A DNA stretch of 64,000 nucleotides from PFJX01 sp044227325 (GCA_044227325.1 JBGAFI010000008.1:1-64000), one strand, 5' to 3'. Counted from the stretch's first letter, positions 44,211 through 52,018 are shown. Notes: generated by a model from the letters alone, not told the origin. Numbers and translations are program-made.

Positions 44211-44668
44211 CCTAGACTCCTTGCATTGAAATCTGCAACATAACGTATATTGGCCGACCGAAATGTCGCTTTGTAAGGCGACATTACCCAGGAAGGTGAT
44301 GAGCAGTGCTGTTGAATCAAGATGATGGGCCGTCCCTGTGTATGAATTTTCCGGACAAAACCGGACATTTCTTGTTGGTACAGAGCGTATAGCAGTGCTT
44401 AGCCGTGGACAAGACGTTGATGGGCTGCTGAGGTAGCTGAGCAGCCATCCATGTGACCGCAATGTGGAGATCACGACCGGCAGTTCATGGCCGGGTCCGG
44501 TCCGATGCTCGCCTTTCCAAAAGCCGACCTTCACACGATCTAACGGCATGTCCACGAATGGCTCTTGTGGCCGAAGAGATGCCACTTCGCCCTCCGAACA
44601 GACGTCCGGCCCGCCCCGAAGCTCGTTCTGGGGAAGGCATCCCTCCCCCCGGGCAAGACATCCTTAGC
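44211..44668. other. Intergenic stretch without a recognisable gene
   Basis: Upstream of the AT-rich operon. On the minus strand GTTATGT at 44238-44244 mirrors the ACATAAC at the other end of the operon, and AATGTCGC/GCGACATT (44262-44285) form an 8-bp inverted repeat that could be an operator or hairpin. Beyond about 44300 base composition returns to GC-rich; open frames there look random. Confidence 0.5.
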
Positions 44669-44893
44669 TTACCTATCCCGTCCCAGCATCTGCGCCTTGA
44701 TCCAGTGATCCAGGCTCAGCTTGCCTGGCCGGTGAGTACAGGGGCAGGAACATCACAAGGTAGATCAGCGGCAGCTTCCAGCCCTTGTCGCAGACTCGTA
44801 GCGATTGCCGGCGTGGACGCTGGCTCAGACCACAAAAGGAATCTTCCATTTCTCCGGCCCGGAATCCCGGAATTCCTTGGCCGTGATGCGTCG
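44669..44893 (-). pseudogene. Decayed DoxX/HvfX paralogue
   Basis: The minus strand still reads AKEFRDSGPEKWK, then KGWKLPLIYLVMFLPLY and SLDHWIKAQMLGRDR before a stop, clearly matching AKEFWDSGLEKWN, NGWKLPLIYLVMFVPLM and SLDHAIKG of the intact HvfX at 45886. About 180 bases between these parts and the N-terminal region are missing. Nucleotide similarity to the intact gene is high in the kept blocks, but the C-terminus differs, so this is a remnant of a paralogue or older copy. Confidence 0.8.
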
Positions 44894-44905
44894 CAACCTC
44901 TGCTC

Positions 44906-45403
44906 TTAACGCTTGAATAGTGCCGCCGCTGTGGCGATGGGCAGCGCAAGCCGTTGGGGTGAATCCGGCAGCGTCTGAAAGCCGAAATGCCGATAGAACG
45001 AAACGGCTTTCTGGTTCTTCGCGTCGACCAGGATCGCGGAAATGCCGACTTCGGCGGCCACGCGCACGGCCCGTTGCAGGGCATCGATCAGTAGGATTCC
45101 GCCAATGCCGTTTCCTTGGGCGTGGGTGGAAACAGCCAGCCGCCCCAACAGGACGATGGGAATTTTGCGTGGCAGCTTTTTCGCCAGGGCGGCGGGCAGG
45201 GTGCCCGTCTCCGCCTCGCCCGCGGTAAGGCTGTAGAAACCCAATACCTGGTTCGGCATGTCGGCATCCACCGCCACGAAGCTGCGGGAGATGCCCTTGC
45301 GGAGGTGTTGTTTGGCGGTGCGGCGAAACCAGTCATCCAAGGACTGATCGCCGCACGAGAACGACTCAGTGTCGTGATGGCTTTGCAGCGGGTGAATTTC
45401 CAT
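44906..45403 (-). CDS. GNAT-family toxin, TacT-like
   Basis: 165 residues. The N-terminus HDTESFSCGDQSLDDWFRRTA is typical of TacT/AtaT-type toxins. The acetyl-CoA site is seen as IVLLGRLAVSTHAQGNGIGGILL, and a Tyr near the end (AVSFYRHFGFQTL) is the usual catalytic position. Such toxins acetylate the amino acid on charged tRNA and stop translation. It overlaps the DUF1778 gene by 38 bases; together they form a type II toxin-antitoxin pair. Confidence 0.92.
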   Translation of the reverse strand: MEIHPLQSHHDTESFSCGDQSLDDWFRRTAKQHLRKGISRSFVAVDADMPNQVLGFYSLTAGEAETGTLPAALAKKLPRKIPIVLLGRLAVSTHAQGNGIGGILLIDALQRAVRVAAEVGISAILVDAKNQKAVSFYRHFGFQTLPDSPQRLALPIATAAALFKR

Positions 45404-45680
45404 TACCGATGACCTTCTTGTAACGCTGGGCAGCCCGCTTCAGTGCCGCGTTGGGCGCGGGCGGATCGTCCAGGAGGTTGGCAATGAAGGCGGCATCGCG
45501 ACGCGACAACTCGATACGCGTATGGGCATCAATGATCGTTCGCGCTTTCTCCGTGGCGGCTTGAACGATGAACTGATTGACCGTGACACCCACCAGCGCG
45601 GCGGCTTCCTCCAACTGGTCCACGACCGGTTGGGGAGCGCGTGCCGTGATGCGGCCTCTTTCTTCGATTTTGGTTGCCAT
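45366..45680 (-). CDS. DUF1778 antitoxin, TacA-like
   Basis: 104 residues. A ribbon-helix-helix DNA-binding domain is recognised from GRITARAPQPVVDQLEEAAA and VGVTVNQFIVQAATEKART (10-47). The C-terminal part (IELSRRDAAFIANLLDDPP APNAALKRA) matches the toxin-wrapping segment of DUF1778 antitoxins. It should neutralise the GNAT toxin and repress the operon at the palindrome near 45837. Confidence 0.92.
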   Translation of the reverse strand: MATKIEERGRITARAPQPVVDQLEEAAALVGVTVNQFIVQAATEKARTIIDAHTRIELSRRDAAFIANLLDDPPAPNAALKRAAQRYKKVIGNGNSPAAKPSRH

Positions 45681-45790
45681 GTCAGTGTCGGATTCAGTGT
45701 CAGCTTCGGGGTATTCGGTTAGGAGTCGGTGTCAGGTTCGGCGTCGGTGTCAGGTTCGGATTCAGTGTCAGATCGGTTTGGTGTCGGCCA
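45681..45790 (-). repeat. Tandem GTGTCAG-type repeats in the toxin-antitoxin leader
   Basis: About five imperfect copies of an 18-base unit around CTGACACCGACGCCGAAC (minus strand) fill the leader between the promoter and the antitoxin start. Copies differ by a few bases. It is not a CRISPR array: there are no unique spacers. Confidence 0.7.
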
Positions 45791-45816
45791 TTGTCATTCG
45801 ACAAGGCAACGCGCCA

Positions 45817-45849
45817 ATTATAGGGGGTGGTGACATATTGTCACCACCC
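45817..45849 (-). promoter_or_regulatory. Promoter and operator of the DUF1778-GNAT pair
   Basis: On the minus strand a perfect -10 box TATAAT (45822-45817) lies 16 bases after GTGACA, a good -35 box. The -35 and spacer are covered by a perfect palindrome with 11-base arms, GGGTGGTGACA/TGTCACCACCC (45825-45849), a likely antitoxin operator. Confidence 0.75.
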
Positions 45850-45885
45850 ATCACGATCCTCCGCTTCTTTCGATTGCCAGGGCGC

Positions 45886-46389
45886 CTACTTCCCACCCCG
45901 CCACACCCACCCCTTGATCGCGTGATCCAGGCTCAGCTTGCCCGGGCCGGAGAGCATCAGCGGCACGAACATCACCAGATAGATCAGCGGCAGCTTCCAG
46001 CCGTTGTCGCAGACGTTGTAGCCGTTGCCGGCGTGGACGCTGGCCCAGGCGACGATGGTGACGATGAATAGGGAGAGGCCGAAGAAGCGGGTGCCCAGGC
46101 CCAGCACCAGGGCGATGGCGCCGCCGACTTCGGACCAGGTGGAGATGGTCCAGCTCACGTCCGTGGGGATGACGTTAAACGGGAACGGGAACATGTCCAT
46201 GATGTCGGCGAACCAGTTCATGCCGTTCCATTTCTCCAGGCCGGAATCCCAGAATTCCTTGGCCAGCAGCAGGCGCAGGCCCAGGGGGCCGACCCAGGCG
46301 CCGGCGTTGTTGAGCAGGTCCAGGCCGCCGCGGATGAGGGACGTGGCGCGTCCGGCGGTGAAAGGCAGGGTTTGGGTGGTGGTGTTCAT
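45886..46389 (-). CDS. hvfX: DoxX-family membrane protein, HvfX-type
   Basis: 167 residues with four hydrophobic segments (GPLGLRLLLAKEFW; VGGAIALVLGLGTRFFGLSL; IYLVMFVPLMLSGPGKL). EFWDSGLEKWNGMNWF is the hallmark of the DoxX proteins coded in hvf operons, annotated as HvfX copper-RiPP maturation proteins. The gene overlaps hvfC by four bases and is last in the hvfA-hvfB-hvfC-hvfX operon. A decayed paralogue lies beyond the TA genes. Its exact role in copper handling is not established. Confidence 0.9.
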   Translation of the reverse strand: MNTTTQTLPFTAGRATSLIRGGLDLLNNAGAWVGPLGLRLLLAKEFWDSGLEKWNGMNWFADIMDMFPFPFNVIPTDVSWTISTWSEVGGAIALVLGLGTRFFGLSLFIVTIVAWASVHAGNGYNVCDNGWKLPLIYLVMFVPLMLSGPGKLSLDHAIKGWVWRGGK

Positions 46390-47174
46390 TGCGGTCTCCA
46401 GGTTCCGAGGAGCGCGCCTTGCTCGCGCAGTTGGGTCAGCAGTTCGCCGCCGGCCTGCACGAAGCGCTCCGGTTGAGGGGATTGTGTTTCACCGGCGAGG
46501 ATTTGCAGGGCCTCGCGGCCGGTGTGGGGGTGCTGGTACAGCAGGGTCCAAAGCCGCGCGGAAAGCGGGTTGAGAACGATGAAGCGCACCGGGTCGCGAC
46601 CGGCCGCGGGCTCCGTATCGTCGCGGAACAGCAGGTACGCGTGCTCGCCGCCCTCCGGCGCCCGGGGCTTGCAGCGCGGGCCGATGCGGTGCACCGGATA
46701 GCGATAACGGGCCAGGCGGGCGCTGGGGTGGGCCGCCGGTCGGCCGGCAAGCAGGTCGCCATGGGCATCGATGGCGGCCGGTTCCGCCTCGCCGGAGGCG
46801 ATGGACACCGCCAGTTCCAGCCACTCGTAATGCATCAGCTCGGCCAGGAAGGGCAGGTCCGGATGGCCGGCGCCGCCCTGCCCCACCATCCAGTCCAGAA
46901 AGGCCCTGGGAATGTCGCGGAACAGCGGCGAGTGGCAGCGCCGCTCCGCGAAGAAGCGCCGCACGACAAGCCGCCAGCCGTGCTTGCCGAGCAGCTTGCG
47001 GGTGACCGGAAAGCAGGCGAGAAGAAAGCCTTCCAGGTTGTTGAACAGCAGTTCCTCGTACACCCGCATGCGCCGGGCCGGCACACCGGCCGGTTGCGCG
47101 AATCCACGGGGATCGCGGATGCGGGCGGCGAAGGCGCCCTGGTAGGCCGCCAGGCCCAAGGTTTCAGGCGACAT
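46386..47174 (-). CDS. hvfC: HvfC/DUF2063 family RiPP maturation partner
   Basis: 262 residues. The DUF2063 N-domain is recognised by LAAYQGAFAARIRDPRGFAQ, MRVYEELLFNNLEGFLLACF and FFAERRCHSPLFRDIPRAFL. The C-terminal part (VNPLSARLWTLLY-type sequence FIVLNPLSARLWTLLYQHPH) is the second domain found in longer members. These proteins pair with DUF692 enzymes and help bind the precursor peptide. It overlaps hvfB by 11 bases and hvfX by four. Confidence 0.92.
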   Translation of the reverse strand: MSPETLGLAAYQGAFAARIRDPRGFAQPAGVPARRMRVYEELLFNNLEGFLLACFPVTRKLLGKHGWRLVVRRFFAERRCHSPLFRDIPRAFLDWMVGQGGAGHPDLPFLAELMHYEWLELAVSIASGEAEPAAIDAHGDLLAGRPAAHPSARLARYRYPVHRIGPRCKPRAPEGGEHAYLLFRDDTEPAAGRDPVRFIVLNPLSARLWTLLYQHPHTGREALQILAGETQSPQPERFVQAGGELLTQLREQGALLGTWRPQ

Positions 47175-48006
47175 GGCGGGCCTCCCGGCAGACGTCCTGC
47201 AGGTCGCGGATGCGCTCCACCTCCGGCATCAGTTCGGCTAGGGGCGGGATGTTGAAGTCCCGTTCCAGCAGGGTGGGACGCGTTCCCATGCGCGCATAGG
47301 CGTGGGCCAGCAGATCCCACACCGGCTCGATCACCGCCTCGCCGTGGGTGTCGATGATGAGGTCCGGCGCCTCGCGCAGATGGCCGGCGGTATGGATGTA
47401 GACCACCCGTTCGGCGGGCAGGGCGTCGATGAGGGTGCGCGGGTCGTAGCCGAAGTTGACGCTGTTCACATAGACGTTGTTCACATCCAGGTGCAGGTCG
47501 CAATCGGCCTCGGCCAGTACCGCGCCGATGAATTCCGCCTCGCTCATCTCGCTCATGGGGGCCGCCACGTAGAACGAGGCGTTCTCCACCGCGATGCGCC
47601 GCTCCAGGATGTCCTGGGTGCGGCGGATGCGGGCCGCCACGTGGCGCACCGCCTCGCCGGTAAAGGGCAGCGGCAGCAGGTCGTAGAGGTGGCCCGCGTC
47701 GGCGCACCAGGAAAGATGCTCGGTGAACAGGCCGATGCGGTGGTCGTCCAGGAAGCGCTTGACGCGGCGCAGGAAAATCTCGTCCAAGGCGGCCTGGCCA
47801 CCCAGGTTGAGGGACAGGCCGTGGGCGACGATGGGCCGCCGCTCGGCGATGCGGGCCAGATCGCGGCGGCGCGAGCCGCCCATCTCCAGCCAGTTCTCCG
47901 GGGCAAGCTCGAGGAAGTCGATGGCATCCGGAATCCGGGCGCAGAGGTCGGGAAGGTGTTCCCGCCTCAGGCCCAGGCCCGCGCCATGAAGGGCTTTGCC
48001 ATGCAT
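47164..48006 (-). CDS. hvfB: HvfB/DUF692 multinuclear non-heme iron oxygenase (MNIO)
   Basis: 280 residues, a TIM-barrel of the MNIO family. Metal-ligand motifs are visible: LELAPENW, VAHGLSLNLGG, FTEHLSW, IAVENAS, LDVNNVYVNSVNFG, IHTAGH and IDTHGEAVIEPVWDLL, with the final LLERDFNIPP. MNIOs use two or three irons and oxygen to turn cysteines of a precursor peptide into oxazolone/thioamide groups that bind copper. The EGKCG-repeat protein coded 18 bases upstream is the evident substrate. Confidence 0.95.
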   Translation of the reverse strand: MHGKALHGAGLGLRREHLPDLCARIPDAIDFLELAPENWLEMGGSRRRDLARIAERRPIVAHGLSLNLGGQAALDEIFLRRVKRFLDDHRIGLFTEHLSWCADAGHLYDLLPLPFTGEAVRHVAARIRRTQDILERRIAVENASFYVAAPMSEMSEAEFIGAVLAEADCDLHLDVNNVYVNSVNFGYDPRTLIDALPAERVVYIHTAGHLREAPDLIIDTHGEAVIEPVWDLLAHAYARMGTRPTLLERDFNIPPLAELMPEVERIRDLQDVCREARHVA

Positions 48007-48024
48007 GGTCGCAGCTCCGCCGGT

Positions 48025-48408
48025 TTACTTGTTAGCGCCGCACTTGCCATCCTTGGCCTTGTCGCCGCCGCATTTCCCTTCCTTGGCCTTGGGTCCGCCG
48101 CATTTGCCGTCCTTGGCCTTGTCCCCGCCGCATTTACCTTCTTTGGCCTTGTCGCCGCCGCATTTGCCGTCCTTGGCTTTCTCGTCGCCGCACTTGGCTT
48201 CCTTGGCCTTGGCCTTGTGGGCGCCGCATTTGCCTTCACCGCACTTGCCTTCCTTGCCCTTCTCGGCGGCGGCAACCATGTAGCCGCTGTCCAGCGCGGT
48301 CATCGAGAAGGGGCTGGCGCCGGACATGGCATGGGCCATGCCGGCGGCGCCGATGGCGGCGGTCAGGGCCAGGGTCAGAACGGTCTTGGGGGTCTTGGTG
48401 GTGTTCAT
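48025..48408 (-). CDS. hvfA: HvfA-type EGKCG-repeat precursor of a copper-binding RiPP
   Basis: 127 residues. A signal peptide (TVLTLALTAAIGAAGMAHA) and a spacer (SPFSMTALDSGYMVAAAEKG) precede eight Cys units: four EGKCG, three DGKCG and one EAKCG, mostly spaced by GGDKAK-type linkers of alternating acidic residue. In the HvfA family the EGKCG cysteines are modified by the MNIO to copper-binding oxazolone/thioamide groups. The product is expected to be exported and bind copper. First gene of the operon; a putative ECF-type promoter lies about 70 bases upstream. Confidence 0.93.
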   Translation of the reverse strand: MNTTKTPKTVLTLALTAAIGAAGMAHAMSGASPFSMTALDSGYMVAAAEKGKEGKCGEGKCGAHKAKAKEAKCGDEKAKDGKCGGDKAKEGKCGGDKAKDGKCGGPKAKEGKCGGDKAKDGKCGANK

Positions 48409-48475
48409 TTCATTTCTCCAGAAAAGTGTGAGTGGGTGCGATCCGTTTTCTTCGAACCACGGTAGGTATTCTGGT

Positions 48476-48500
48476 TACCGCGATTCACGGGGTCCTCACG
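48476..48500 (-). promoter_or_regulatory. Putative ECF-type promoter of hvfA (variant motif)
   Basis: CGTGA-N14-GCGGTA on the minus strand, the same first box and spacing as upstream of bufA and the 34-kb genes but a changed second box. A second CGTGA (48489-48485) overlaps it. It lies 68 bases before the hvfA start. Confidence 0.4.
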
Positions 48501-48548
48501 CAAACTTCAAGAAATTGTCACAACGATGGAAGCCTGGCCGACATCGGA

Positions 48549-48742
48549 AGAGCACCCTCTCCCCTGCCCCTCTCCCGCCTGCGGGAGAGGGATTCGCCAA
48601 GGCCAAGCCTGCCGGCATGGCTGGATATCGGGCTCGTTCTTCCACCATGAGCGCGGGGTTCGCTGGTGGCCCAGGCCACGCGCATGGCAGCGGATAAGCA
48701 GACGCCCCTCTCCCGCAGGCGGGAGAGGGGCGGGGGAGAGGG
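48549..48742. repeat. Pair of inverted REP-like palindromes
   Basis: CCTCTCCCGCCTGCGGGAGAGGG at about 48568-48592 and CCCCTCTCCCGCAGGCGGGAGAGGGG at about 48704-48730 flank about 110 bases with no gene. The same GGGAGAGGG / CCTCTCCC family occurs at 56034-56142 and, diverged, at 63513. They are in the intergenic space before the hvf operon promoter. Confidence 0.8.
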
Positions 48743-48843
48743 GATGCAAGCGCGGTGACATTGACGGGCTGAGGCAAGCCGAGCCTGTCTTTCTTCCGCT
48801 TCCCGGAGTGGGATGCCCCTCGCGCTGCGTTGAGAGGGTTACT

Positions 48844-50973
48844 TCAGACGGCCTCGCGGCTCGCCCCCTCGCCGGTGATGAGCCGGGTGCCGCCGCGATA
48901 GGTGAGGTAGGCCCAGAACCAGTCCCACATCACCGAGATTCGGTTGCGCATGCCCAGGAGAAAGCCCACGTGCACCGCGCCCCACAGCCACCAGGCCAGG
49001 GCGCCGGTGATGCGCAAGCCGTTGAAGTCGGCGACCGCCGACTTTCGGCCGATGGTGGACAGGCTGCCCAGGTGGCGGTACCGGAAAGGCGGCGGCGGCG
49101 CGCGCCCTTCCAGCCGCGCGCGGATGACCCGGGCCACGTAATGGCCGCCCTGCTTCGCCGCGGGCGCCAGGCCGGGCACCGGTCCGCCGTTCCAGGCCTC
49201 GGCCAGGGCCGTATCGCCGATGGCGAAGACGTCCGCCTGCCCGGGCACCGCCAGATCGGGCCCCACTTTCACGCGCCCGGCCCGGTCCGCCTCGGCGCCC
49301 AGCCAGCGCGCGGCCGGAGAAGCCACCACGCCGGCCGCCCACAGCACCGTGCCGGCAACGACACGCTCGCCGCTCACCGTCACGCCGCCGGCGTCGATCT
49401 CCTCAACCCGGCTGTCCAGCAGCACTTCCACCCCCAGGCGTTCGAGGGAGACGCGGGTGGCTTCGGAGAGCCGCTCGGGAAAGGTGGGCAGCACGCGAGG
49501 GCCGGACTGCACCAGCAGTACCCGCGCCGTGGCCGGGTCGAAGCGGCGGAATTCCTTGTCCATGCCATGCCGCGCCAGTTCGGCGATGGCCCCGGCCAGT
49601 TCCACGCCGGTGGGACCGCCGCCCACCACCAGAAAGGTAAGCAGACGGCGGCGCTCGGCCTCGTCGGCCGTGGCCTCGGCCGCCTCGAAGGCGGACAGGA
49701 TACGGCGGCGGATCTCGGCGGCGTCCTCCACCCGCTTCAGCCCGGGCGCGAAGGGCGCCCAGTCGTCGCGTCCGAAGTAGGAATGGCTGGCGCCGGTGGC
49801 CAGCACCAGATAGTCGTAGGGCACGGCCTGGTCGCCCACCAGGACCCGCTTGTTGGCCTTGTCCACACTAGTGACCTCGCCATACAGCACCCGCACGTTG
49901 AAGTGCTCCCGGAACAGGCCCCGCACCGGCGTGGCGATGTCCCCTGGCGACAGGCCGGCGGTAGCCACCTGGTACAGCAGGGGCTGGAACAGGTGGTAGT
50001 TGTTGCGGTCGATGAGGGTCACCGCCACGCGCGCCCGGGTCAGAGCCAGGGCGCAGGCGAGACCGCCGAAACCGGCGCCGACGATGACCGCCCGGGGCAC
50101 CGTTTCCAGATCGAAGGCGGGCTTGCCTGCCAGTTGGGGAAAGCGGCGGCGCAGGCCGTGTTCAATCAGGCCGTCCAGGGAGAACGGCCCGGCGCCCCAC
50201 AGTAGGGGGATGACCAGGGCCAGCAGCCACCAGCCATCCTCCGTGGCCCCGCCCGCCATCATGTGGGCGCCGGATATGCCCAGCAACAACACCAGCGCCG
50301 CCGGCCGCGTGGCCAGGCCCAGAGCCAGGAACCCGGCACAGGCCGTGGCAAAAGGCGAGGCGAAGTTGAAGGCGGAGGTGGCGGGCAGGAAGGCCGAACC
50401 TGTGCCGGCCAGAAATACCGCCCCGGCCAGCCAGAGGCGCAGGGTGAGCAGATATCCAGGCACCAGCAGCCGGGTGGCCAAGCCCAGCCTGGCCAGAAAC
50501 CCGGCCGCCAGGGGCACGGCGCTGTCCGCCAGGCCCTTGGCCAGCAGACGGTCCAGGGACAGGGGGCCGGCACCGCGCGCCACGACCCCGAGCAACAGCA
50601 CCGCCCAGAACAGATGCACGTCCAGGGTCTTGTAGGTGAATTGGATCACCAGGGCCAGGACCATCAACGCCAGGGCCCCCGCCCGGGCTGCCAGACCCGC
50701 CGCCAGGAACGCCGCGCCGACCAGTTCCACCCCCGTGCCCAGCCAGGCCGAGGTCACCGGGTCCAGCCAGTCCAGGGGGTATTCGTATTCCGCCAGATAG
50801 AGGGCGGTGTCCCAGTCCGCCAGCTTGAGCACGCCGGAGACGAAGAACACCTGGGCCAGGGCGAGACGGATGACCAGGTCCGCCACCGGTCCGACGCTCC
50901 GCTCGCTGAAGCGCAGCCAGCGGACGGCGCCGTCCACCAGGCGGGGCAGCCAATCAAGATGGTGGGTGTTCAT
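48844..50973 (-). CDS. DoxX-DoxX-type II NADH dehydrogenase fusion
   Basis: 709 residues. Two DoxX-like four-helix membrane units (about 15-140 and 155-275; VADLVIRLALAQVFFVSGVL, then LLTLRLWLAGAVFLAG) are fused to a pyridine-nucleotide disulphide oxidoreductase of NDH-2 type (about 288-690) with FAD motif AVIVGAGFGGLACALAL, YQVATAGLSPGDIATPVR, NADH motif LVVGGGPTGVELAG and VFAIGDTALAEAWN. NDH-2 oxidises NADH and reduces quinone at the membrane face. The DoxX units may anchor it or supply redox partners; DoxX is also part of the hvf operon next door, so a link to metallophore or sulphur redox chemistry is possible. Confidence 0.87.
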   Translation of the reverse strand: MNTHHLDWLPRLVDGAVRWLRFSERSVGPVADLVIRLALAQVFFVSGVLKLADWDTALYLAEYEYPLDWLDPVTSAWLGTGVELVGAAFLAAGLAARAGALALMVLALVIQFTYKTLDVHLFWAVLLLGVVARGAGPLSLDRLLAKGLADSAVPLAAGFLARLGLATRLLVPGYLLTLRLWLAGAVFLAGTGSAFLPATSAFNFASPFATACAGFLALGLATRPAALVLLLGISGAHMMAGGATEDGWWLLALVIPLLWGAGPFSLDGLIEHGLRRRFPQLAGKPAFDLETVPRAVIVGAGFGGLACALALTRARVAVTLIDRNNYHLFQPLLYQVATAGLSPGDIATPVRGLFREHFNVRVLYGEVTSVDKANKRVLVGDQAVPYDYLVLATGASHSYFGRDDWAPFAPGLKRVEDAAEIRRRILSAFEAAEATADEAERRRLLTFLVVGGGPTGVELAGAIAELARHGMDKEFRRFDPATARVLLVQSGPRVLPTFPERLSEATRVSLERLGVEVLLDSRVEEIDAGGVTVSGERVVAGTVLWAAGVVASPAARWLGAEADRAGRVKVGPDLAVPGQADVFAIGDTALAEAWNGGPVPGLAPAAKQGGHYVARVIRARLEGRAPPPPFRYRHLGSLSTIGRKSAVADFNGLRITGALAWWLWGAVHVGFLLGMRNRISVMWDWFWAYLTYRGGTRLITGEGASREAV

Positions 50974-51013
50974 GGGCTGGCTCCTTCGGGTTGCATGGAA
51001 CGGTGAAGTTGTC

Positions 51014-51112
51014 TTCCCCCTTTCGTAAAAGGGGCCAGGGGGGATTTCTCCAACGCCAGCCGCTCCACCGCCGGTAAATCCCCCTCCATCCCCCTTTGAG
51101 AAAGGGGGATGA
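51014..51112. repeat. 97-bp type dispersed element, copy 1
   Basis: Two palindromic ends, CCCCCTTTCGTAAAAGGGG followed by GGGGGGATTT, and AAATCCCCC followed by CCCCCTTTGAGAAAGGGGG, enclose about 30 unrelated bases. A second copy is at 54884-54980. The layout is that of a REPIN or small MITE. Confidence 0.8.
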
Positions 51113-51178
51113 CATATTCGGTACTACGTGGCGGGTTGTTCCGGCCCGGATCAAGGCCCTCCACCCCGGCGCCATGCC

Positions 51179-52018
51179 TCATGGCAGCCTCCCCGCCGCG
51201 TCCACGCCCTCCCCATACCCGCAGCGGAAAATGCAGCGGTGGGGGTTGTCGTGATGCAGCTTGGCGCATAGCACCGCCTTCACGCCCCGGCGCCGCACGT
51301 AGACCTCGGCGGCCAGCAGCATGCCCAGGGGCGGGGCGGTGAAATACAGCCACAGCCCGGTCCACACCTGGGCCGGCCAGGCCGAGGCCAAGGTGCGGGC
51401 CGGGTTCATGCTCATGCCGGAAAGGGGCGCTTCCAGGGTGATGAACAGGGCCACCAGGGTGCCGGCGAACCAGGCCGTGTAGCGGTTGAGGTGGCGCCGG
51501 TTGGACACCGTCAGCACGGTGAGCATGAGGATGAAGGACATGGCCGCTTCCGCCGCGAAGGCCGCGCCCCGCCCTTCCGCGCCCGGCACGGTGACCACGT
51601 AGTTGACGCGGGCGTCCGCCACCACCGGCTGGCCAAGGATCATCAGGCTCACGATCACCCCCAGCACGCCGCCAAGACATTGGGCCAGGCAGTAGAACAG
51701 GGCGTCCCATGTCTCGATCTTGCCCAGACGCCAAAAGGTCAGAGTCACCGCCGGGTTGAAGTGGGCGCCGGAGCGCCGACCCAGTGGGGAATGAACGATG
51801 GCCACCGCGGTGACCCCCATGGCCAGGCCGATCAAGGCCCGGCGCAGGAAGCCGTCGTCCAGGGCCTGCCGCACCGGCGAGGCGGGGTGCTCGAAGAGCG
51901 CCACGAACAGGCAGGCGGAGACCATGAAGAGGCCCAGTTCGGCCGCTTCCATCAGATACTCGGGCCAGTGGGCGCCCAGGCTGGCGGCGGCGCCCGGCCG
52001 GGCGGAAGCGGTGGCCAT
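51179..52018 (-). CDS. Aquaporin/MIP-family channel
   Basis: 279 residues with about six hydrophobic segments. The two pore motifs are GAHFNPAVTLTF and GMSMNPARTLASA. The N-terminal part (LMEAAELGLFMVSACLFVAL) and VTVPGAEGRGAAFAAEAAMS are typical of bacterial MIP channels that pass water or small neutral solutes. A C-terminal extension of about 45 residues has an unusual Cys/His-rich stretch (CAKLHHDNPHRCIFRCGYG) that could bind metal. It follows the glucosidase gene by 11 bases. Confidence 0.9.
   Translation of the reverse strand: MATASARPGAAASLGAHWPEYLMEAAELGLFMVSACLFVALFEHPASPVRQALDDGFLRRALIGLAMGVTAVAIVHSPLGRRSGAHFNPAVTLTFWRLGKIETWDALFYCLAQCLGGVLGVIVSLMILGQPVVADARVNYVVTVPGAEGRGAAFAAEAAMSFILMLTVLTVSNRRHLNRYTAWFAGTLVALFITLEAPLSGMSMNPARTLASAWPAQVWTGLWLYFTAPPLGMLLAAEVYVRRRGVKAVLCAKLHHDNPHRCIFRCGYGEGVDAAGRLP

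Noticed and set aside
44453..44920. Open frames in 44.3-44.7 kb
   Set aside because: No start with ribosome site, no domain pattern, and the region ends in the decayed hvfX fragment; judged non-coding.
45681..45790. Short tandem GTGTC repeats as a CRISPR array
   Set aside because: Units are only about 18 bases, contiguous and imperfect, with no unique spacers and no cas genes nearby.
48040..48260. Regular repeats at 48 kb as a DNA repeat or CRISPR
   Set aside because: The period follows codons for GKCGGDKAK-type units in a clear reading frame with signal peptide; it is a repeat protein (HvfA).
48526..50205. Plus-strand frame of 559 residues opposite the NDH2 fusion
   Set aside because: It reads through REP palindromes and is antisense to a well-supported oxidoreductase.
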